NCBI RefSeq assembly: GCF_001421435.1
Contig: NZ_LMKA01000097.1
Coordinates: 1 to 37,094 of the forward strand
Length of the DNA stretch: 37,094 bases
Direction of reading: 5' to 3'
Origin: Chryseobacterium sp. Leaf201
GTDB taxonomy: Bacteria > Bacteroidota > Bacteroidia > Flavobacteriales > Weeksellaceae
Program-made: the position numbers and the translations under genes
In this document: in pieces, positions 14,912 to 25,094 of the stretch
How the letters are laid out: the number at the start of each line of letters is the position of its first letter
Numbering within the stretch: position 1 is the stretch's first letter
The notes under the pieces: generated by a model
The model's database searches: none
The model's input: the letters and a program-made list of their open reading frames with translations, nothing else
Told to the model about the DNA's origin: nothing

Positions 14912-14990
14912 TATTCTGAAAATAAATTAATGATTATTTCAATTAATTTAAAGGTTTACGGTTTATGGATCGTCATATGCTGTAATATCA

Positions 14991-14998
14991 TACATTTG
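14991..14998 (+). promoter_or_regulatory. -7 box TACATTTG before the metallo-hydrolase gene
   Basis: A perfect TANNTTTG lies 14 bases before the ATG at 15013, implying a very short leader. The -33 element is not clear. Confidence 0.45.
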
Positions 14999-15012
14999 AT
15001 GCCTTATAAAAA

Positions 15013-16110
15013 ATGATGTACACCATAATTGCCATAGCCGTTTTAGTTGTTATCCTGTATTTTGTAATTACCGGACGGGAGGTCTTCGGCGCAGAAGCCA
15101 AAGGGGAAAGGCTGGAAAAGATGCGGCGGTCAGAACATTATAAAGACCGTCAGTTTCAGAATCTCAGTATCACGCCGTCGCTTGCAGAAGGATATTCCAT
15201 GCCGAAGGTAATGCTTGATTTCTTTTTTAAGAAAAAAAATCCGCTTTTAAAACCTGTAAAAGATATTCCGGCGGTACATACCGACCTTAAGAACCTGCCT
15301 GCAGACCGGGACGTTTTTATATGGCTGGGACATTCATCCTATTATATGAAGTTAGACGGTGTCTCTTTTCTGGTGGATCCCGTGCTGAGTTCTTACGGCT
15401 CCCCGTTCCGTTTTTTTAACAAGGCTTTTGCCGGGGCAGACCTGTTTATTCCTGAAGATATTCCTCATATTGACTACCTGGTCATTACCCACGACCATTA
15501 TGATCATCTGGATTATCCTACTGTAAAAGCCATCAGGAGCAGGGTAGGGAAGGTAATCCTGCCGTTGGGCGTCGGTGCGCATTTGGAAAGATGGGGATAT
15601 GAGCCCGGACAGCTGATTGAAGAAGACTGGGGAACTGAAGCAGCTTTAAAGAACAATATTAAAATTACTTTTACCCCTGCCAGGCATTTTTCCGGACGTA
15701 AGACGAGAAGGAATGTTACCTTATGGACTTCCTATGTCTTGGAAACCCCGTCTCAGAAGTTATTCTTGGGAGGAGACAGCGGTTATGATACCCATTTTAA
15801 GATGATCGGCGAAAAATACGGCCCTTTTGATTACGCCATTATTGAAAACGGACAGTATAACGAAGCCTGGAAGTACATCCATGCGCTGCCGGAAGATGTG
15901 ATCCAGGCCAGTATAGACGTGAATGCCAAAAATATTATCCCGGTGCATTCCTCAAAATTTGCCTTGGCGCTGCATGCATGGAACGAACCTCTGGAGCAGG
16001 TTACCCGCCTCGGAAAAGATAAAAATTTGAATGTCCTGACTCCGATGATCGGCGAACCGGTTGACCTGAATGAATCTCATCATCAGTTTAAAAGGTGGTG
16101 GAACGATTAA
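15013..16110 (+). CDS. MBL-fold metallo-hydrolase, NAPE-PLD-like
   Basis: A 365-aa protein with an N-terminal transmembrane helix (about 3-19). The metallo-beta-lactamase fold carries the zinc motif THDHYDHLD with His160, His162, Asp164 and His165, plus WLGHSSYYMKLDG (His107), PARHFSGR (His225), FLGGDSGYDTHF (Asp255) and IIPVHSSKFALALHAW near the C-terminus. This order is that of the N-acyl-phosphatidylethanolamine phospholipase D group (also annotated RomA-like), binuclear zinc phosphodiesterases. The anchor suggests membrane-associated substrates such as acylated lipids. The exact substrate is inferred from family only. It is convergent with the GNAT gene, with two bases between the stop codons. 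Confidence 0.85.
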   Translation: MMYTIIAIAVLVVILYFVITGREVFGAEAKGERLEKMRRSEHYKDRQFQNLSITPSLAEGYSMPKVMLDFFFKKKNPLLKPVKDIPAVHTDLKNLPADRDVFIWLGHSSYYMKLDGVSFLVDPVLSSYGSPFRFFNKAFAGADLFIPEDIPHIDYLVITHDHYDHLDYPTVKAIRSRVGKVILPLGVGAHLERWGYEPGQLIEEDWGTEAALKNNIKITFTPARHFSGRKTRRNVTLWTSYVLETPSQKLFLGGDSGYDTHFKMIGEKYGPFDYAIIENGQYNEAWKYIHALPEDVIQASIDVNAKNIIPVHSSKFALALHAWNEPLEQVTRLGKDKNLNVLTPMIGEPVDLNESHHQFKRWWND

Positions 16111-16112
16111 AG

Positions 16113-16400
16113 TTAAGCATGCCAGATTTTTTTATACCTTTCCGGATGGTTTTCAAACTGCTGCCTTACAAACTCGCATTCAGGATCTACTAGTAAGTCA
16201 TTTTCTTCGGCATATCTTACCAATTCATCCAGTAATATCTTGGCATAACCCTTACCTTCATATTCTTCGTCGAGCTTGGTGTAGTATACAATCAGTACCC
16301 TGCCGTCAATCTTTACAGACATATATCCGGATTTTTTTCCGTCAATCAGCAACTGGAGTTCATCCTGATGGGGAGAAACTTGAAATTTTATATTTTCCAT
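16113..16400 (-). CDS. small GNAT-like N-acetyltransferase (YjdJ type)
   Basis: A 95-aa single-domain protein of the truncated GNAT group. It has two antiparallel strands (SGYMSVKIDGRVLIVYYT), then the acetyl-CoA loop and helix EEYEGKGYAKILLDELVRYA (about 45-64), and the C-terminal block DPECEFVRQQFENHPERY, which is the hallmark of the YjdJ/human NATD1-like family. It probably transfers acetyl groups from acetyl-CoA to an unknown small or protein substrate in the cytoplasm. It stands alone; its stop codon is next to that of the metallo-hydrolase. Confidence 0.88.
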   Translation of the reverse strand: MENIKFQVSPHQDELQLLIDGKKSGYMSVKIDGRVLIVYYTKLDEEYEGKGYAKILLDELVRYAEENDLLVDPECEFVRQQFENHPERYKKIWHA

Positions 16401-16611
16401 AATAATCGTATTTACAGGTTAAAGTGCTTTATTAATCAATGTATTAAAATTAAGGATTTAAAATGAAATTAAACACAATTGAGTGAACTTAATAAATATT
16501 TAATTGATTTACATGTTAAAAATTATAAATATTTAACAAATATTATAGATTTAAAAATTGTCTCTGGCATTTTATTTGACCATCATACATCATTAATCAA
16601 AAATGGAAAAA

Positions 16612-17037
16612 ATGAAAAAGTTAATATTAACAGCGGTGTTTCTAGGAGCATTCGGCTTAAGTTATGCACAGTCCGATTATTACAATGATTACAGAAGAAG
16701 TGTCACGGATGTCAACTGGCAAAGCGTGATTTCAGATCTTGTACTGTCAAACACCCAGGCAAACCAGGTATATGCATTAAATGACCGTTACCGGGATTAC
16801 AATTCCTGGAACAGTGTGTACGTCGGTAATCCTGACCGGTGGAGAAATGACCGGTACATGGAGCTTGAAAGGATCATGGGGAAGGATAAATATGCAAAGT
16901 TTAAAAATAAATATTACAAAGGGCAGAATCCTGTAGCTGTTTATAACAGAAGTAAAAATAACGATAAACGTTATAAGCACATGAATAAAAAAGTAAAGGT
17001 CCAACAGGCCAAACACCATGGAAAAAAGAATCATTAA
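16612..17037 (+). CDS. small exported protein, unknown function
   Basis: I prefer the ATG at 16612 (MKKLILTAVFLGAFGLSYAQ) over the one three codons earlier at 16603. The first 20 residues are a signal peptide with a predicted cut after SYA. The mature part (about 120 aa) is rich in Tyr, Asn, Asp and Arg (SDYYNDYRRSVTDVNWQSVI; LNDRYRDYNSWNSVY; GNPDRWRNDRYMELERIM), followed by a Lys/His-rich tail (KKVKVQQAKHHGKKNH). Such small periplasmic or secreted proteins are common in Chryseobacterium and have no known role. The central part resembles a short helical periplasmic domain. It ends before a terminator at 17071-17096. Confidence 0.7.
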   Translation: MKKLILTAVFLGAFGLSYAQSDYYNDYRRSVTDVNWQSVISDLVLSNTQANQVYALNDRYRDYNSWNSVYVGNPDRWRNDRYMELERIMGKDKYAKFKNKYYKGQNPVAVYNRSKNNDKRYKHMNKKVKVQQAKHHGKKNH

Positions 17038-17070
17038 GAGCAGTGATTGAAATATATTCATTGCCAACCG

Positions 17071-17103
17071 ATTGGCTGTTCTCCGGAGCAGCCAATTTTT
17101 TTG
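17071..17103 (+). terminator. intrinsic terminator after the exported-protein gene
   Basis: An 8-bp stem ATTGGCTG / CAGCCAAT encloses a loop containing the palindrome CTCCGGAG and is followed by seven T. The loop palindrome is the same octamer found in the tandem repeat at 926-1080. Confidence 0.85.
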
Positions 17104-17123
17104 TTAATTAATGAGGCAGGTTT

Positions 17124-17143
17124 GTTTGATTTTTATAATTTTG
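17124..17143 (+). promoter_or_regulatory. putative AraC operator overlapping the araC-type gene's -7 box
   Basis: GTTTGATTTTTATAATT (17124-17140) recurs exactly at 18042-18058 in front of the reductase gene. Here it overlaps a perfect -7 box TAATTTTG (17136-17143), which lies only 4 bases before the ATG. Binding at this single site would be expected to block transcription, so autorepression is inferred. Confidence 0.6.
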
Positions 17144-17147
17144 AATA

Positions 17148-18047
17148 ATGGAATCTAAAGAAACAATAAAGGGATTTTATGAACGCAATGCAGATCAGTT
17201 CGGCTGCGTAAAAACTCCCGGGATAGGGCACTTCAATGTATTCTCCCGTGATCACTGTTCATTCATTACGCCTTACAGCAGAAGAGATTATTATAAAATT
17301 TCATTGATAATAGGCAGGGGAACGCTTCATTATGCTGATAAATGGATTTATGTTGACCGTCCTGCTTTACTGTTTTCAAATCCTGTAGTCCCTTATTCAT
17401 GGGAAGCGGAGAATGAAGACCAGAAAGGCTTCTTCTGTCTTTTTACCGATCAGTTCCTGCACAACGGCAACCGCCTCGGAACCCTTCATGATTCCAAACT
17501 TTTCAAAGTTGGGGGAACTCCTGTTTTCTTTGTTGATGAATGGCAGCAGGAAACGGTAAATGGACTTTTCCATAAAATGATGGCCGAAATCCAGTCAGAT
17601 TACGTGCATAAATATGATATGCTCCGGGCTTATCTCCACCTGCTGATCCACGAGACCATGAAAATGAATCCTGCAGATAATTTTGAACCGTATCAGAATG
17701 CTTCGCAACGGGTGGCTGTCCTGTTCATGGAGTTGCTGGAAAGGCAGTTCCCGATTGACAGCCCGGAACGTTACCTGAGACTGAAAACCCCGACTGATTA
17801 CGCAGATAGCCTTTCTATCCATGTCAATTCGCTCAACCGGTCCGTTAAGGAAATTACCGGGAAAACCACCACGCAGCAGATTACCTCAAGGATTATCCAT
17901 GAGGCGCACGCACTGCTGAAGCATACAGACTGGAACGTTTCTGAAATTGCATACGGACTGGGTTTTGAAGAACCTGCCTATTTCACCAATTACTTTAAAA
18001 AGCAGACAGGAATGACCCCGAATGCCGTAAGAACGGCTGTTGTTTGA
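17148..18047 (+). CDS. AraC family transcriptional regulator
   Basis: A 299-aa regulator. The N-terminal half (about 1-170) is a cupin-like sensing domain with FNVFSRDHCSFITPYSRRDY and the strand pattern YYKISLIIGRGTLHYADKWI. The C-terminal double HTH (about 210-298) includes DYADSLSIHVNSLNRSVKEI (first HTH) and the second HTH with the family signature WNVSEIAYGLGFEEPAYFTN, followed by YFKKQTGMTPNAVR. The ligand is unknown. The downstream aldo/keto reductase and efflux pump, together with shared 17-bp sites in both promoters, make it the probable local activator of a detoxification module. The -7 box TAATTTTG ends 4 bases before the start codon, so the mRNA may be leaderless. Confidence 0.9.
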   Translation: MESKETIKGFYERNADQFGCVKTPGIGHFNVFSRDHCSFITPYSRRDYYKISLIIGRGTLHYADKWIYVDRPALLFSNPVVPYSWEAENEDQKGFFCLFTDQFLHNGNRLGTLHDSKLFKVGGTPVFFVDEWQQETVNGLFHKMMAEIQSDYVHKYDMLRAYLHLLIHETMKMNPADNFEPYQNASQRVAVLFMELLERQFPIDSPERYLRLKTPTDYADSLSIHVNSLNRSVKEITGKTTTQQITSRIIHEAHALLKHTDWNVSEIAYGLGFEEPAYFTNYFKKQTGMTPNAVRTAVV

Positions 18048-18107
18048 TTTTTATAATTCTTCGTTTGATTTCTATATTGAAACCGTACCGTTTCTGTTAT
18101 AATTTTG
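18042..18107 (+). promoter_or_regulatory. tandem operator and promoter of the aldo/keto reductase gene
   Basis: Two direct copies, GTTTGATTTTTATAATT (18042-18058) and GTTTGATTTCTATATTG (18063-18079), start 21 bp apart, two helical turns. The second overlaps the -33 TTG at 18077-18079, which is followed after 20 bases by a perfect -7 box TAATTTTG (18100-18107). This is the geometry of a class II AraC-type activation site. The first copy begins inside the last codons of the regulator gene. Confidence 0.7.
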
Positions 18108-18134
18108 TCCTGTTAATTTAAATCACAAGAACTT

Positions 18135-19136
18135 ATGAAATTCAGAAAATTAGGAAACACTGGAAAAGAGTTGTCTGCCATCGGTTTGGGATGCATGGGA
18201 ATGAGCTTTGCTTACGGCCCCGCAGACGAACAGGAAAGCATACAGACTCTTCATAAAGCACTGGACCTGGGCGTAAACTTCCTGGATACGGCAGACATGT
18301 ATGCCAATGGGGAAAATGAAAAACTGATCTCCAGAGTGCTGGTTCCGAACCGCGACAAAATTTTTATTGCGACAAAATTCGGATTCAGGTTTAAAGATGG
18401 CCAGGCGAGTCACAGCGGTGCCCCGGGAACATACTTTGACGGTTCTCCGGAATGGATCAGAAAGGCCGTTGACCTGAGCCTTCAGCGGCTGAAGATTGAT
18501 GAAATCGACCTGTATTATGCGCACAGGGTAGACCCGGATATTCCGGTTGAAGAAACGGCAGGCGCAATGGCCGAACTGGTAAAGGCCGGAAAAGTAAAAT
18601 ACCTCGGACTTTCGGAAGCTTCTGCAGAATCAATCAGGAAAGCACATGCCGTGCATCCGATCACTGCTTTACAGTCGGAATACTCACTTTTGACACGTGA
18701 TGTTGAAGGGGGGATTTTATCCGTAATCCGTGAGCTTGGCATTACCCTGGTTCCTTATTCGCCGCTGGCAAGAGGGCTGTTTTCCAACATCACCGAAGTT
18801 CAGCATTTCGGTAATGAAGATTTCAGGAAATCGCTGCCGCGTTATCAGGAAAAATACCTGGAAAATAACAGAAACCTGGCTGCAGAAATCAATGCATTTG
18901 CATCTTCCAAAGGAGTTAAGGGAACACAGCTGGCTTTGGCCTGGGTACTGAACCAGGGCGAAGACATTATCCCGATCCCGGGAACAAAACGCATTAAATA
19001 CCTTGAAGAGAATATTGAAGCCACAAACCTTGAACTTTCTTCATCAGATCTGGAAACCATCGATGCCATCCTGAAAAAATATCCGGATACCGGGGAAAGA
19101 TACAGTGAAGGCTCCATGAAACTGGTAAACAACTAA
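18135..19136 (+). CDS. aldo/keto reductase
   Basis: A 333-aa TIM-barrel oxidoreductase of the AKR13-like group. It opens with LGNTGKELSAIGLGCMGMSF. The catalytic tetrad is readable: Asp in NFLDTADMYANGENE, with Tyr in the same segment, Lys in IFIATKFGF (about 78-86), and His in LYYAHRVDPD. The NADPH-binding C-terminal block IIPIPGTKRIKYLEENIEA is complete. It reduces aldehydes or ketones with NADPH in the cytoplasm. Placed between its presumed AraC regulator and an MFS pump, it probably acts in detoxification of an electrophile or drug; the substrate is unknown. An extra hairpin at 19145-19177 separates it from the pump gene. Confidence 0.92.
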   Translation: MKFRKLGNTGKELSAIGLGCMGMSFAYGPADEQESIQTLHKALDLGVNFLDTADMYANGENEKLISRVLVPNRDKIFIATKFGFRFKDGQASHSGAPGTYFDGSPEWIRKAVDLSLQRLKIDEIDLYYAHRVDPDIPVEETAGAMAELVKAGKVKYLGLSEASAESIRKAHAVHPITALQSEYSLLTRDVEGGILSVIRELGITLVPYSPLARGLFSNITEVQHFGNEDFRKSLPRYQEKYLENNRNLAAEINAFASSKGVKGTQLALAWVLNQGEDIIPIPGTKRIKYLEENIEATNLELSSSDLETIDAILKKYPDTGERYSEGSMKLVNN

Positions 19137-19144
19137 AGACAATA

Positions 19145-19183
19145 CGGATCCGGGTTTCTGATAAGCACAGGGATCCGGATTTT
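19145..19183 (+). terminator. hairpin between reductase and MFS genes
   Basis: CGGATCC (19145-19151) pairs with GGATCCG (19171-19177) around a 19-base loop and is followed by GATTTTATT. It could act as a partial terminator that lowers expression of the pump relative to the reductase. Confidence 0.5.
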
Positions 19184-19206
19184 ATTACAAAAGATTAGAA
19201 ACAGCA

Positions 19207-20397
19207 ATGGTTACACTCAAAGAAAAAAATAAATTTATTGCCACTGTTCTGGCATTTGCCGTAATCCCGATGTCAGGGCTGGCAACGGATATCTATCTGC
19301 CTTCCATGCCGAGTATGGCCGTCGGGCTGCATCAGCCGGAAAGCAATATCCAGCTTACCTTATCGATATTTTTAATCAGCTACGGGCTGACCCAGTTTTT
19401 TGCCGGAAGCATTGTTGATTCATTCGGGCGGTATAAAATCTCCATGATCTCACTGGCCCTGTTCGTGGTTTCATTCCTGATTACCGCAACTACCCAGAAT
19501 ATTTTTGTAATCTACGCGATGCGGGTTCTGCAGGGCATGCTGTCTGGGTTCGCCGTTGTATCAAAACGGGCTTTTTTTGTGGATGTCTATGATGGGGAAG
19601 AACGGAAGCATTACCTCAGCATTATGACCATTGTCTGGTCGGTAGGACCTATTATTGCTCCGTTTATCGGTGGGTATCTGCAGAAAATTTTCGGATGGCA
19701 GTCGAATTTTTATGTGCTGGCCGGATACAGCCTGCTGCTGTTCATTCTGGAGTTTGTCTTTTCTGGGGAAACGCTGAAAAAAAGAAATCCTTTTCATTTT
19801 GAGTTTTTACTGAAGGAATACAATTCCATGTTTAAAGCGAAAGATTTTTTTTACGGAATGATTATGTGCGGACTGAGCTATTCCATGATTATGTTCTTCA
19901 ATCTGTGCGGATCATTTATTATCGAGCATAAAATGGGATATTCGGAAGTAGTGGCCGGGTATGTTTCGCTGATCCTTGGATTTGCCTGGATGACGGGTGG
20001 TTTTTTAGGAAAAGCACTGATCAACAAAGCGTTTTTACCCAAGATCCGGTATGCAAATTTTGTACAGCTGGGACTGATTATCGCTATGTTTGCCGCTTCT
20101 TATTTTTCCAATAACATTTACAGCCTGGTGGCTTTTGCTTTTTTAATTCATATTACGGCCGGGTTTATTTTCAACAATTACTTCTCCTACTGTATCGGCC
20201 GTTTCCCGAATTCTGCCGGAATTGCAGGCGGGCTGACAGGTGGGGTGGCCTTTATCATCACCTCAGCCATCAGCTACGGTATTGTGGCTGTTATAAAACC
20301 TCAGGTTCAGCTGGAAGTGGCAGAAGGGTATTTTGTGCTGGGGATTTTAGGATTGCTTGTTCTAAGCATGATTAAACTGAGAAAAGCGCATGGTTAA
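19207..20397 (+). CDS. MFS multidrug efflux transporter, Bcr/CflA type
   Basis: A 396-aa inner-membrane protein with about 12 transmembrane helices. The Bcr/CflA family signature PMSGLATDIYLPSMPSMA (about 16-33) forms the end of helix 1. It is followed by the MFS motif-A region around GSIVDSFGRYKISM in loop 2-3 and the motif-C-like VWSVGPIIAPFIGGYLQ in helix 5. Members export drugs or amino acids by proton antiport. Given the AraC regulator and NADPH reductase upstream, it probably exports the inducing compound or its reduced product. The module ends here; the next gene is on the other strand and a palindrome at 20604-20629 lies between. Confidence 0.9.
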   Translation: MVTLKEKNKFIATVLAFAVIPMSGLATDIYLPSMPSMAVGLHQPESNIQLTLSIFLISYGLTQFFAGSIVDSFGRYKISMISLALFVVSFLITATTQNIFVIYAMRVLQGMLSGFAVVSKRAFFVDVYDGEERKHYLSIMTIVWSVGPIIAPFIGGYLQKIFGWQSNFYVLAGYSLLLFILEFVFSGETLKKRNPFHFEFLLKEYNSMFKAKDFFYGMIMCGLSYSMIMFFNLCGSFIIEHKMGYSEVVAGYVSLILGFAWMTGGFLGKALINKAFLPKIRYANFVQLGLIIAMFAASYFSNNIYSLVAFAFLIHITAGFIFNNYFSYCIGRFPNSAGIAGGLTGGVAFIITSAISYGIVAVIKPQVQLEVAEGYFVLGILGLLVLSMIKLRKAHG

Positions 20398-20603
20398 TAA
20401 TTAAGAATCTGACGGCTTTTAAAACAGATATGAACATAGATAATCAATCCTGTATTTTTAGCTTGCGTAAAAGTATGATACAATTAATATATCAAGAAAA
20501 GAATATCGATCTGATCAAACTGAGATTCTTCCTCATGTCAGAATAACAAATAATATGTAGTCTGATGCTGTTTTAAAATCATTTGTGCTTTAGCAGAAAC
20601 AAG

Positions 20604-20635
20604 AAAGCTCCTTTTTAAAAAGGAGCTTTACTTTA
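20604..20635. terminator. terminator downstream of isocitrate dehydrogenase (bidirectional shape)
   Basis: A perfect 26-bp palindrome AAAGCTCCTTTTT + AAAAAGGAGCTTT, 25 bases beyond the idh stop codon. It is symmetric, so it may also catch read-through from the MFS gene. The rest of 20398-20603 has no gene; 20521-20550 resembles a common Bacteroidetes intergenic phrase (GATTCTTCCTCATGTCAGAA). Confidence 0.8.
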
Positions 20636-20653
20636 TTTTAATCGGTTCAGGAA

Positions 20654-22906
<2,253 letters not shown>

Positions 22907-22909
22907 TCA

Positions 22910-22943
22910 CAAATTTAGTTAAAAATTAATTTTTTAAGATCAA
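22910..22943 (-). promoter_or_regulatory. flavobacterial promoter of icd
   Basis: On the minus strand a TTG (22941-22943), a 23-base spacer and a perfect -7 box TAAATTTG (22910-22917) precede the icd ATG by 36 bases. Confidence 0.65.
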
Positions 22944-23012
22944 TCCTAAATAAGATTTTCCACTTTAAGAATTATTTAACCTTATTGTAAGGTAAAAACT
23001 TTCGGTTTTGAT

Positions 23013-23020
23013 TAAATTTG
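23013..23020 (+). promoter_or_regulatory. -7 box TAAATTTG of tpx
   Basis: A perfect TANNTTTG lies 22 bases before the tpx start. A TTG at 22985-22987 is 25 bases upstream, slightly beyond the usual spacing. Confidence 0.5.
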
Positions 23021-23042
23021 GGAAACATTTAAAAATAAAATT

Positions 23043-23543
23043 ATGTCAACAACCATTACTTTAAAAGGAAACGAAGTGCATACGATAGGGACTTTACCGT
23101 CCGTAGGAACAACCATCAGGGATTTTGCACTGGTAGATTCCGGCCTGAATGTAAGAACACTGGAAAATTTTGACGGCAAGAAAAAAGTTTTCAATATTTT
23201 CCCAAGCATTGATACCCCTACCTGTGCAGAATCTGCAAGAAAATTTAATGTAGAAGCCTCAGGCCTTGAAAATACCGTGGTAATCAATGTTTCTAAAGAC
23301 CTGCCTTTTGCATTGGGAAGATTCTGCGCTGCTGAAGGACTGGATAATGTAGAAACCCTGTCGGATTTCAGAGGGACTTTCGGGGACGATAATGAACTGA
23401 CAATCTCAGATTCACCAATGAAAGGTCTGTTGAGCCGTGCGGTAATTGTTACGGATGCAGACAACAAAATTGTTTATACCGAGCAGGTTTCAGAAATTGC
23501 TGATGAACCTGACTATGAGGCCGCTTTGGCAGCACTGAAATAA
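23043..23543 (+). CDS. tpx: atypical 2-Cys thiol peroxidase
   Basis: A 166-aa peroxiredoxin of the Tpx group, the usual length. The peroxidatic Cys61 is in FPSIDTPTCAESARKF, with the catalytic Thr58 and Pro59 before it. The resolving Cys95 is in LPFALGRFCAAEGLDN. The N-terminus TLKGNEVHTIGTLPSVG is typical. It reduces H2O2 and alkyl hydroperoxides with electrons from thioredoxin. It is monocistronic, transcribed divergently from icd, whose NADPH output would support the thioredoxin system, though no shared control site is seen. A terminator follows at 23561-23593. Confidence 0.95.
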   Translation: MSTTITLKGNEVHTIGTLPSVGTTIRDFALVDSGLNVRTLENFDGKKKVFNIFPSIDTPTCAESARKFNVEASGLENTVVINVSKDLPFALGRFCAAEGLDNVETLSDFRGTFGDDNELTISDSPMKGLLSRAVIVTDADNKIVYTEQVSEIADEPDYEAALAALK

Positions 23544-23560
23544 TCCGGATACAATATATA

Positions 23561-23600
23561 AAGCCCTGTGAAGATTATTTTTTCACAGGGCTTTTCTTTT
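23561..23600 (+). terminator. intrinsic terminator after tpx
   Basis: A 12-bp stem AAGCCCTGTGAA / TTCACAGGGCTT with a 9-base loop, followed by TTCTTTT. Confidence 0.88.
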
Positions 23601-23687
23601 TATATACTAAAATCCTTTTTCACCTTTAATTCAGGCAGCTGATCCTGATCATTTAAATCCAAACAGTTTAAACCGTATCTTTACATT

Positions 23688-24899
23688 ATGAAACGTTCCG
23701 GAACCGCAGATTTACCTCTTCACTATGGCAAAGTACCGCCCTGGCTGTACGAGCGCATGTCCGTTCTCGGTCTTTCCGTTATTGAGGTTATCCTCATGGA
23801 TTACGGAAAAGACGAAGTGCTCAGGAGGCTTGCTGATCCTTTCTGGTTCCAGAGTTTCGGCGCGGTGATGGGAATGGACTGGCATTCTTCCGGCATTACC
23901 ACTTCCGTAATGGGCGCTTTAAAGCGTTCAGTCAATCCCAATTCACAGTCGCTGGGGCTTTATATCTGTGGCGGAAAAGGAAAGTTTTCCCGGGAAACAC
24001 CGTCGGAGCTGATTCAGATTGCCGATAAAACCGGCCTGAACGGAAATGAACTGGTAAGAGCCAGCAAGCTATCTGCAAAGGTGGATAATACGGCAATCCA
24101 GGACGGATATCAGCTTTACCTGCACAATTTTATCCTGGCCGATAACGGAAACTGGAGCGTGGTTCAGCAGGGAATGCATGAATCAGACGGTACGGCAAGA
24201 CGCTACCACTGGCATTCCGGAAATATAAAATCTTTTGTAGAAGAACCTCACACCGGAATCAACGGGATTTCAAGAGGCCGGATCCTCAATCTTACCGATG
24301 CGGAAGCTTCCGGAAACCGGAAAGGAATCCTTGAAATTTCCCATACCGATTCTGCAGAAATCATGAGCGATTTTTCCAGGCTGATCCTTCCGAACCATCA
24401 TCATGTAGAGGCTTCCGATGTAGATCTGAAACGCCTCGGGGCACTTTTGTATGTGACAAGAGAACGGCAGCCGCAGAATTTTGAGGATCTGCTGATGCTC
24501 GAAGGGGTCGGTCCGCGTACCATGCAGTCGCTGGCCCTGGTCAGTGAAGTAATCCACGGTGCACCGTCAAGATTTAAAGATCCCGCCCGGTTTTCCTTTG
24601 CCCACGGAGGGAAAGACGGCCATCCCTTTCCTGTGCCCACCAAAGTATATGATGAAAGCATCAGCATCATTAAAAAAGGAATTGAAAAATCAAAGCTCGG
24701 AAATTCCGATAAGCTGCGGACGTTAAACAAACTTCATGAGATTGTGGTAAAAACGGAGCAGAATTTTATTCCTGATTTCGATATTCAGCAGGTTATCGAA
24801 GAGGAGAGGCAGAACTCATGGCGCTTCGGTGGTAAAACCGTTTTCGGGGATGCCAAAAAACCATCTCCTCCTAAATCAATCCAGCTTTCCCTGTTTTAA
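23688..24899 (+). CDS. DUF763 protein with helix-hairpin-helix and C-terminal clamp-binding-like motif
   Basis: A 403-aa protein matching DUF763, a family of unknown function found in archaea, thermophiles and Bacteroidetes. The N-terminal KRSGTADLPLHYGKVPPWL is the family hallmark. Conserved-looking polar and His-rich segments follow: RRYHWHSGNI (about 171-180), LILPNHHHVEASD (about 232-244) and FAHGGKDGHPFPVPTKVYD (about 304-322). Residues about 266-288 (EDLLMLEGVGPRTMQSLALV) form a helix-hairpin-helix, a non-specific DNA-binding unit of repair and recombination enzymes. After a charged region, a Pro/Lys-rich linker ends in IQLSLF at the very C-terminus. QLSLF is the consensus pentapeptide by which bacterial polymerases and repair proteins bind the DnaN sliding clamp. 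Together these suggest a clamp-associated DNA transaction enzyme, possibly a nuclease; the activity is unproven. TATCTTTA near 23673 is a candidate -7 box. Monocistronic. Confidence 0.85.
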   Translation: MKRSGTADLPLHYGKVPPWLYERMSVLGLSVIEVILMDYGKDEVLRRLADPFWFQSFGAVMGMDWHSSGITTSVMGALKRSVNPNSQSLGLYICGGKGKFSRETPSELIQIADKTGLNGNELVRASKLSAKVDNTAIQDGYQLYLHNFILADNGNWSVVQQGMHESDGTARRYHWHSGNIKSFVEEPHTGINGISRGRILNLTDAEASGNRKGILEISHTDSAEIMSDFSRLILPNHHHVEASDVDLKRLGALLYVTRERQPQNFEDLLMLEGVGPRTMQSLALVSEVIHGAPSRFKDPARFSFAHGGKDGHPFPVPTKVYDESISIIKKGIEKSKLGNSDKLRTLNKLHEIVVKTEQNFIPDFDIQQVIEEERQNSWRFGGKTVFGDAKKPSPPKSIQLSLF

Positions 24900-25094
24900 A
24901 CTGATCTGTCAGATCGCTCCATCATTAAACAGATCAAATCATCATCATGCTGAACATGATAAGGAAATAAAGTCAAACAAGGTAATGCTCTGACGTTCTG
25001 TGTACAGCATCCATCCATCTGTTACAGGAATAACAATATAAAATGCTTGTGTTTAATATTTTTTATTATTTTTAAAGCATTAAAAAACATTGAC

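Noticed and set aside
16479..16688. 69-codon plus-strand frame before the exported protein
   Set aside because: AT-rich, low-complexity composition, overlaps the clear signal-peptide gene in another frame.
20521..20550. Phrase resembling a common Bacteroidetes intergenic repeat
   Set aside because: Only about 30 bases and recognised from memory; too weak for a separate repeat call, so only mentioned with the terminator.
24903..24915. GATCTG-T-CAGATC palindrome after the DUF763 gene as terminator
   Set aside because: Only 6-bp arms with a single-base loop and no T-run; it cannot form a stable hairpin.
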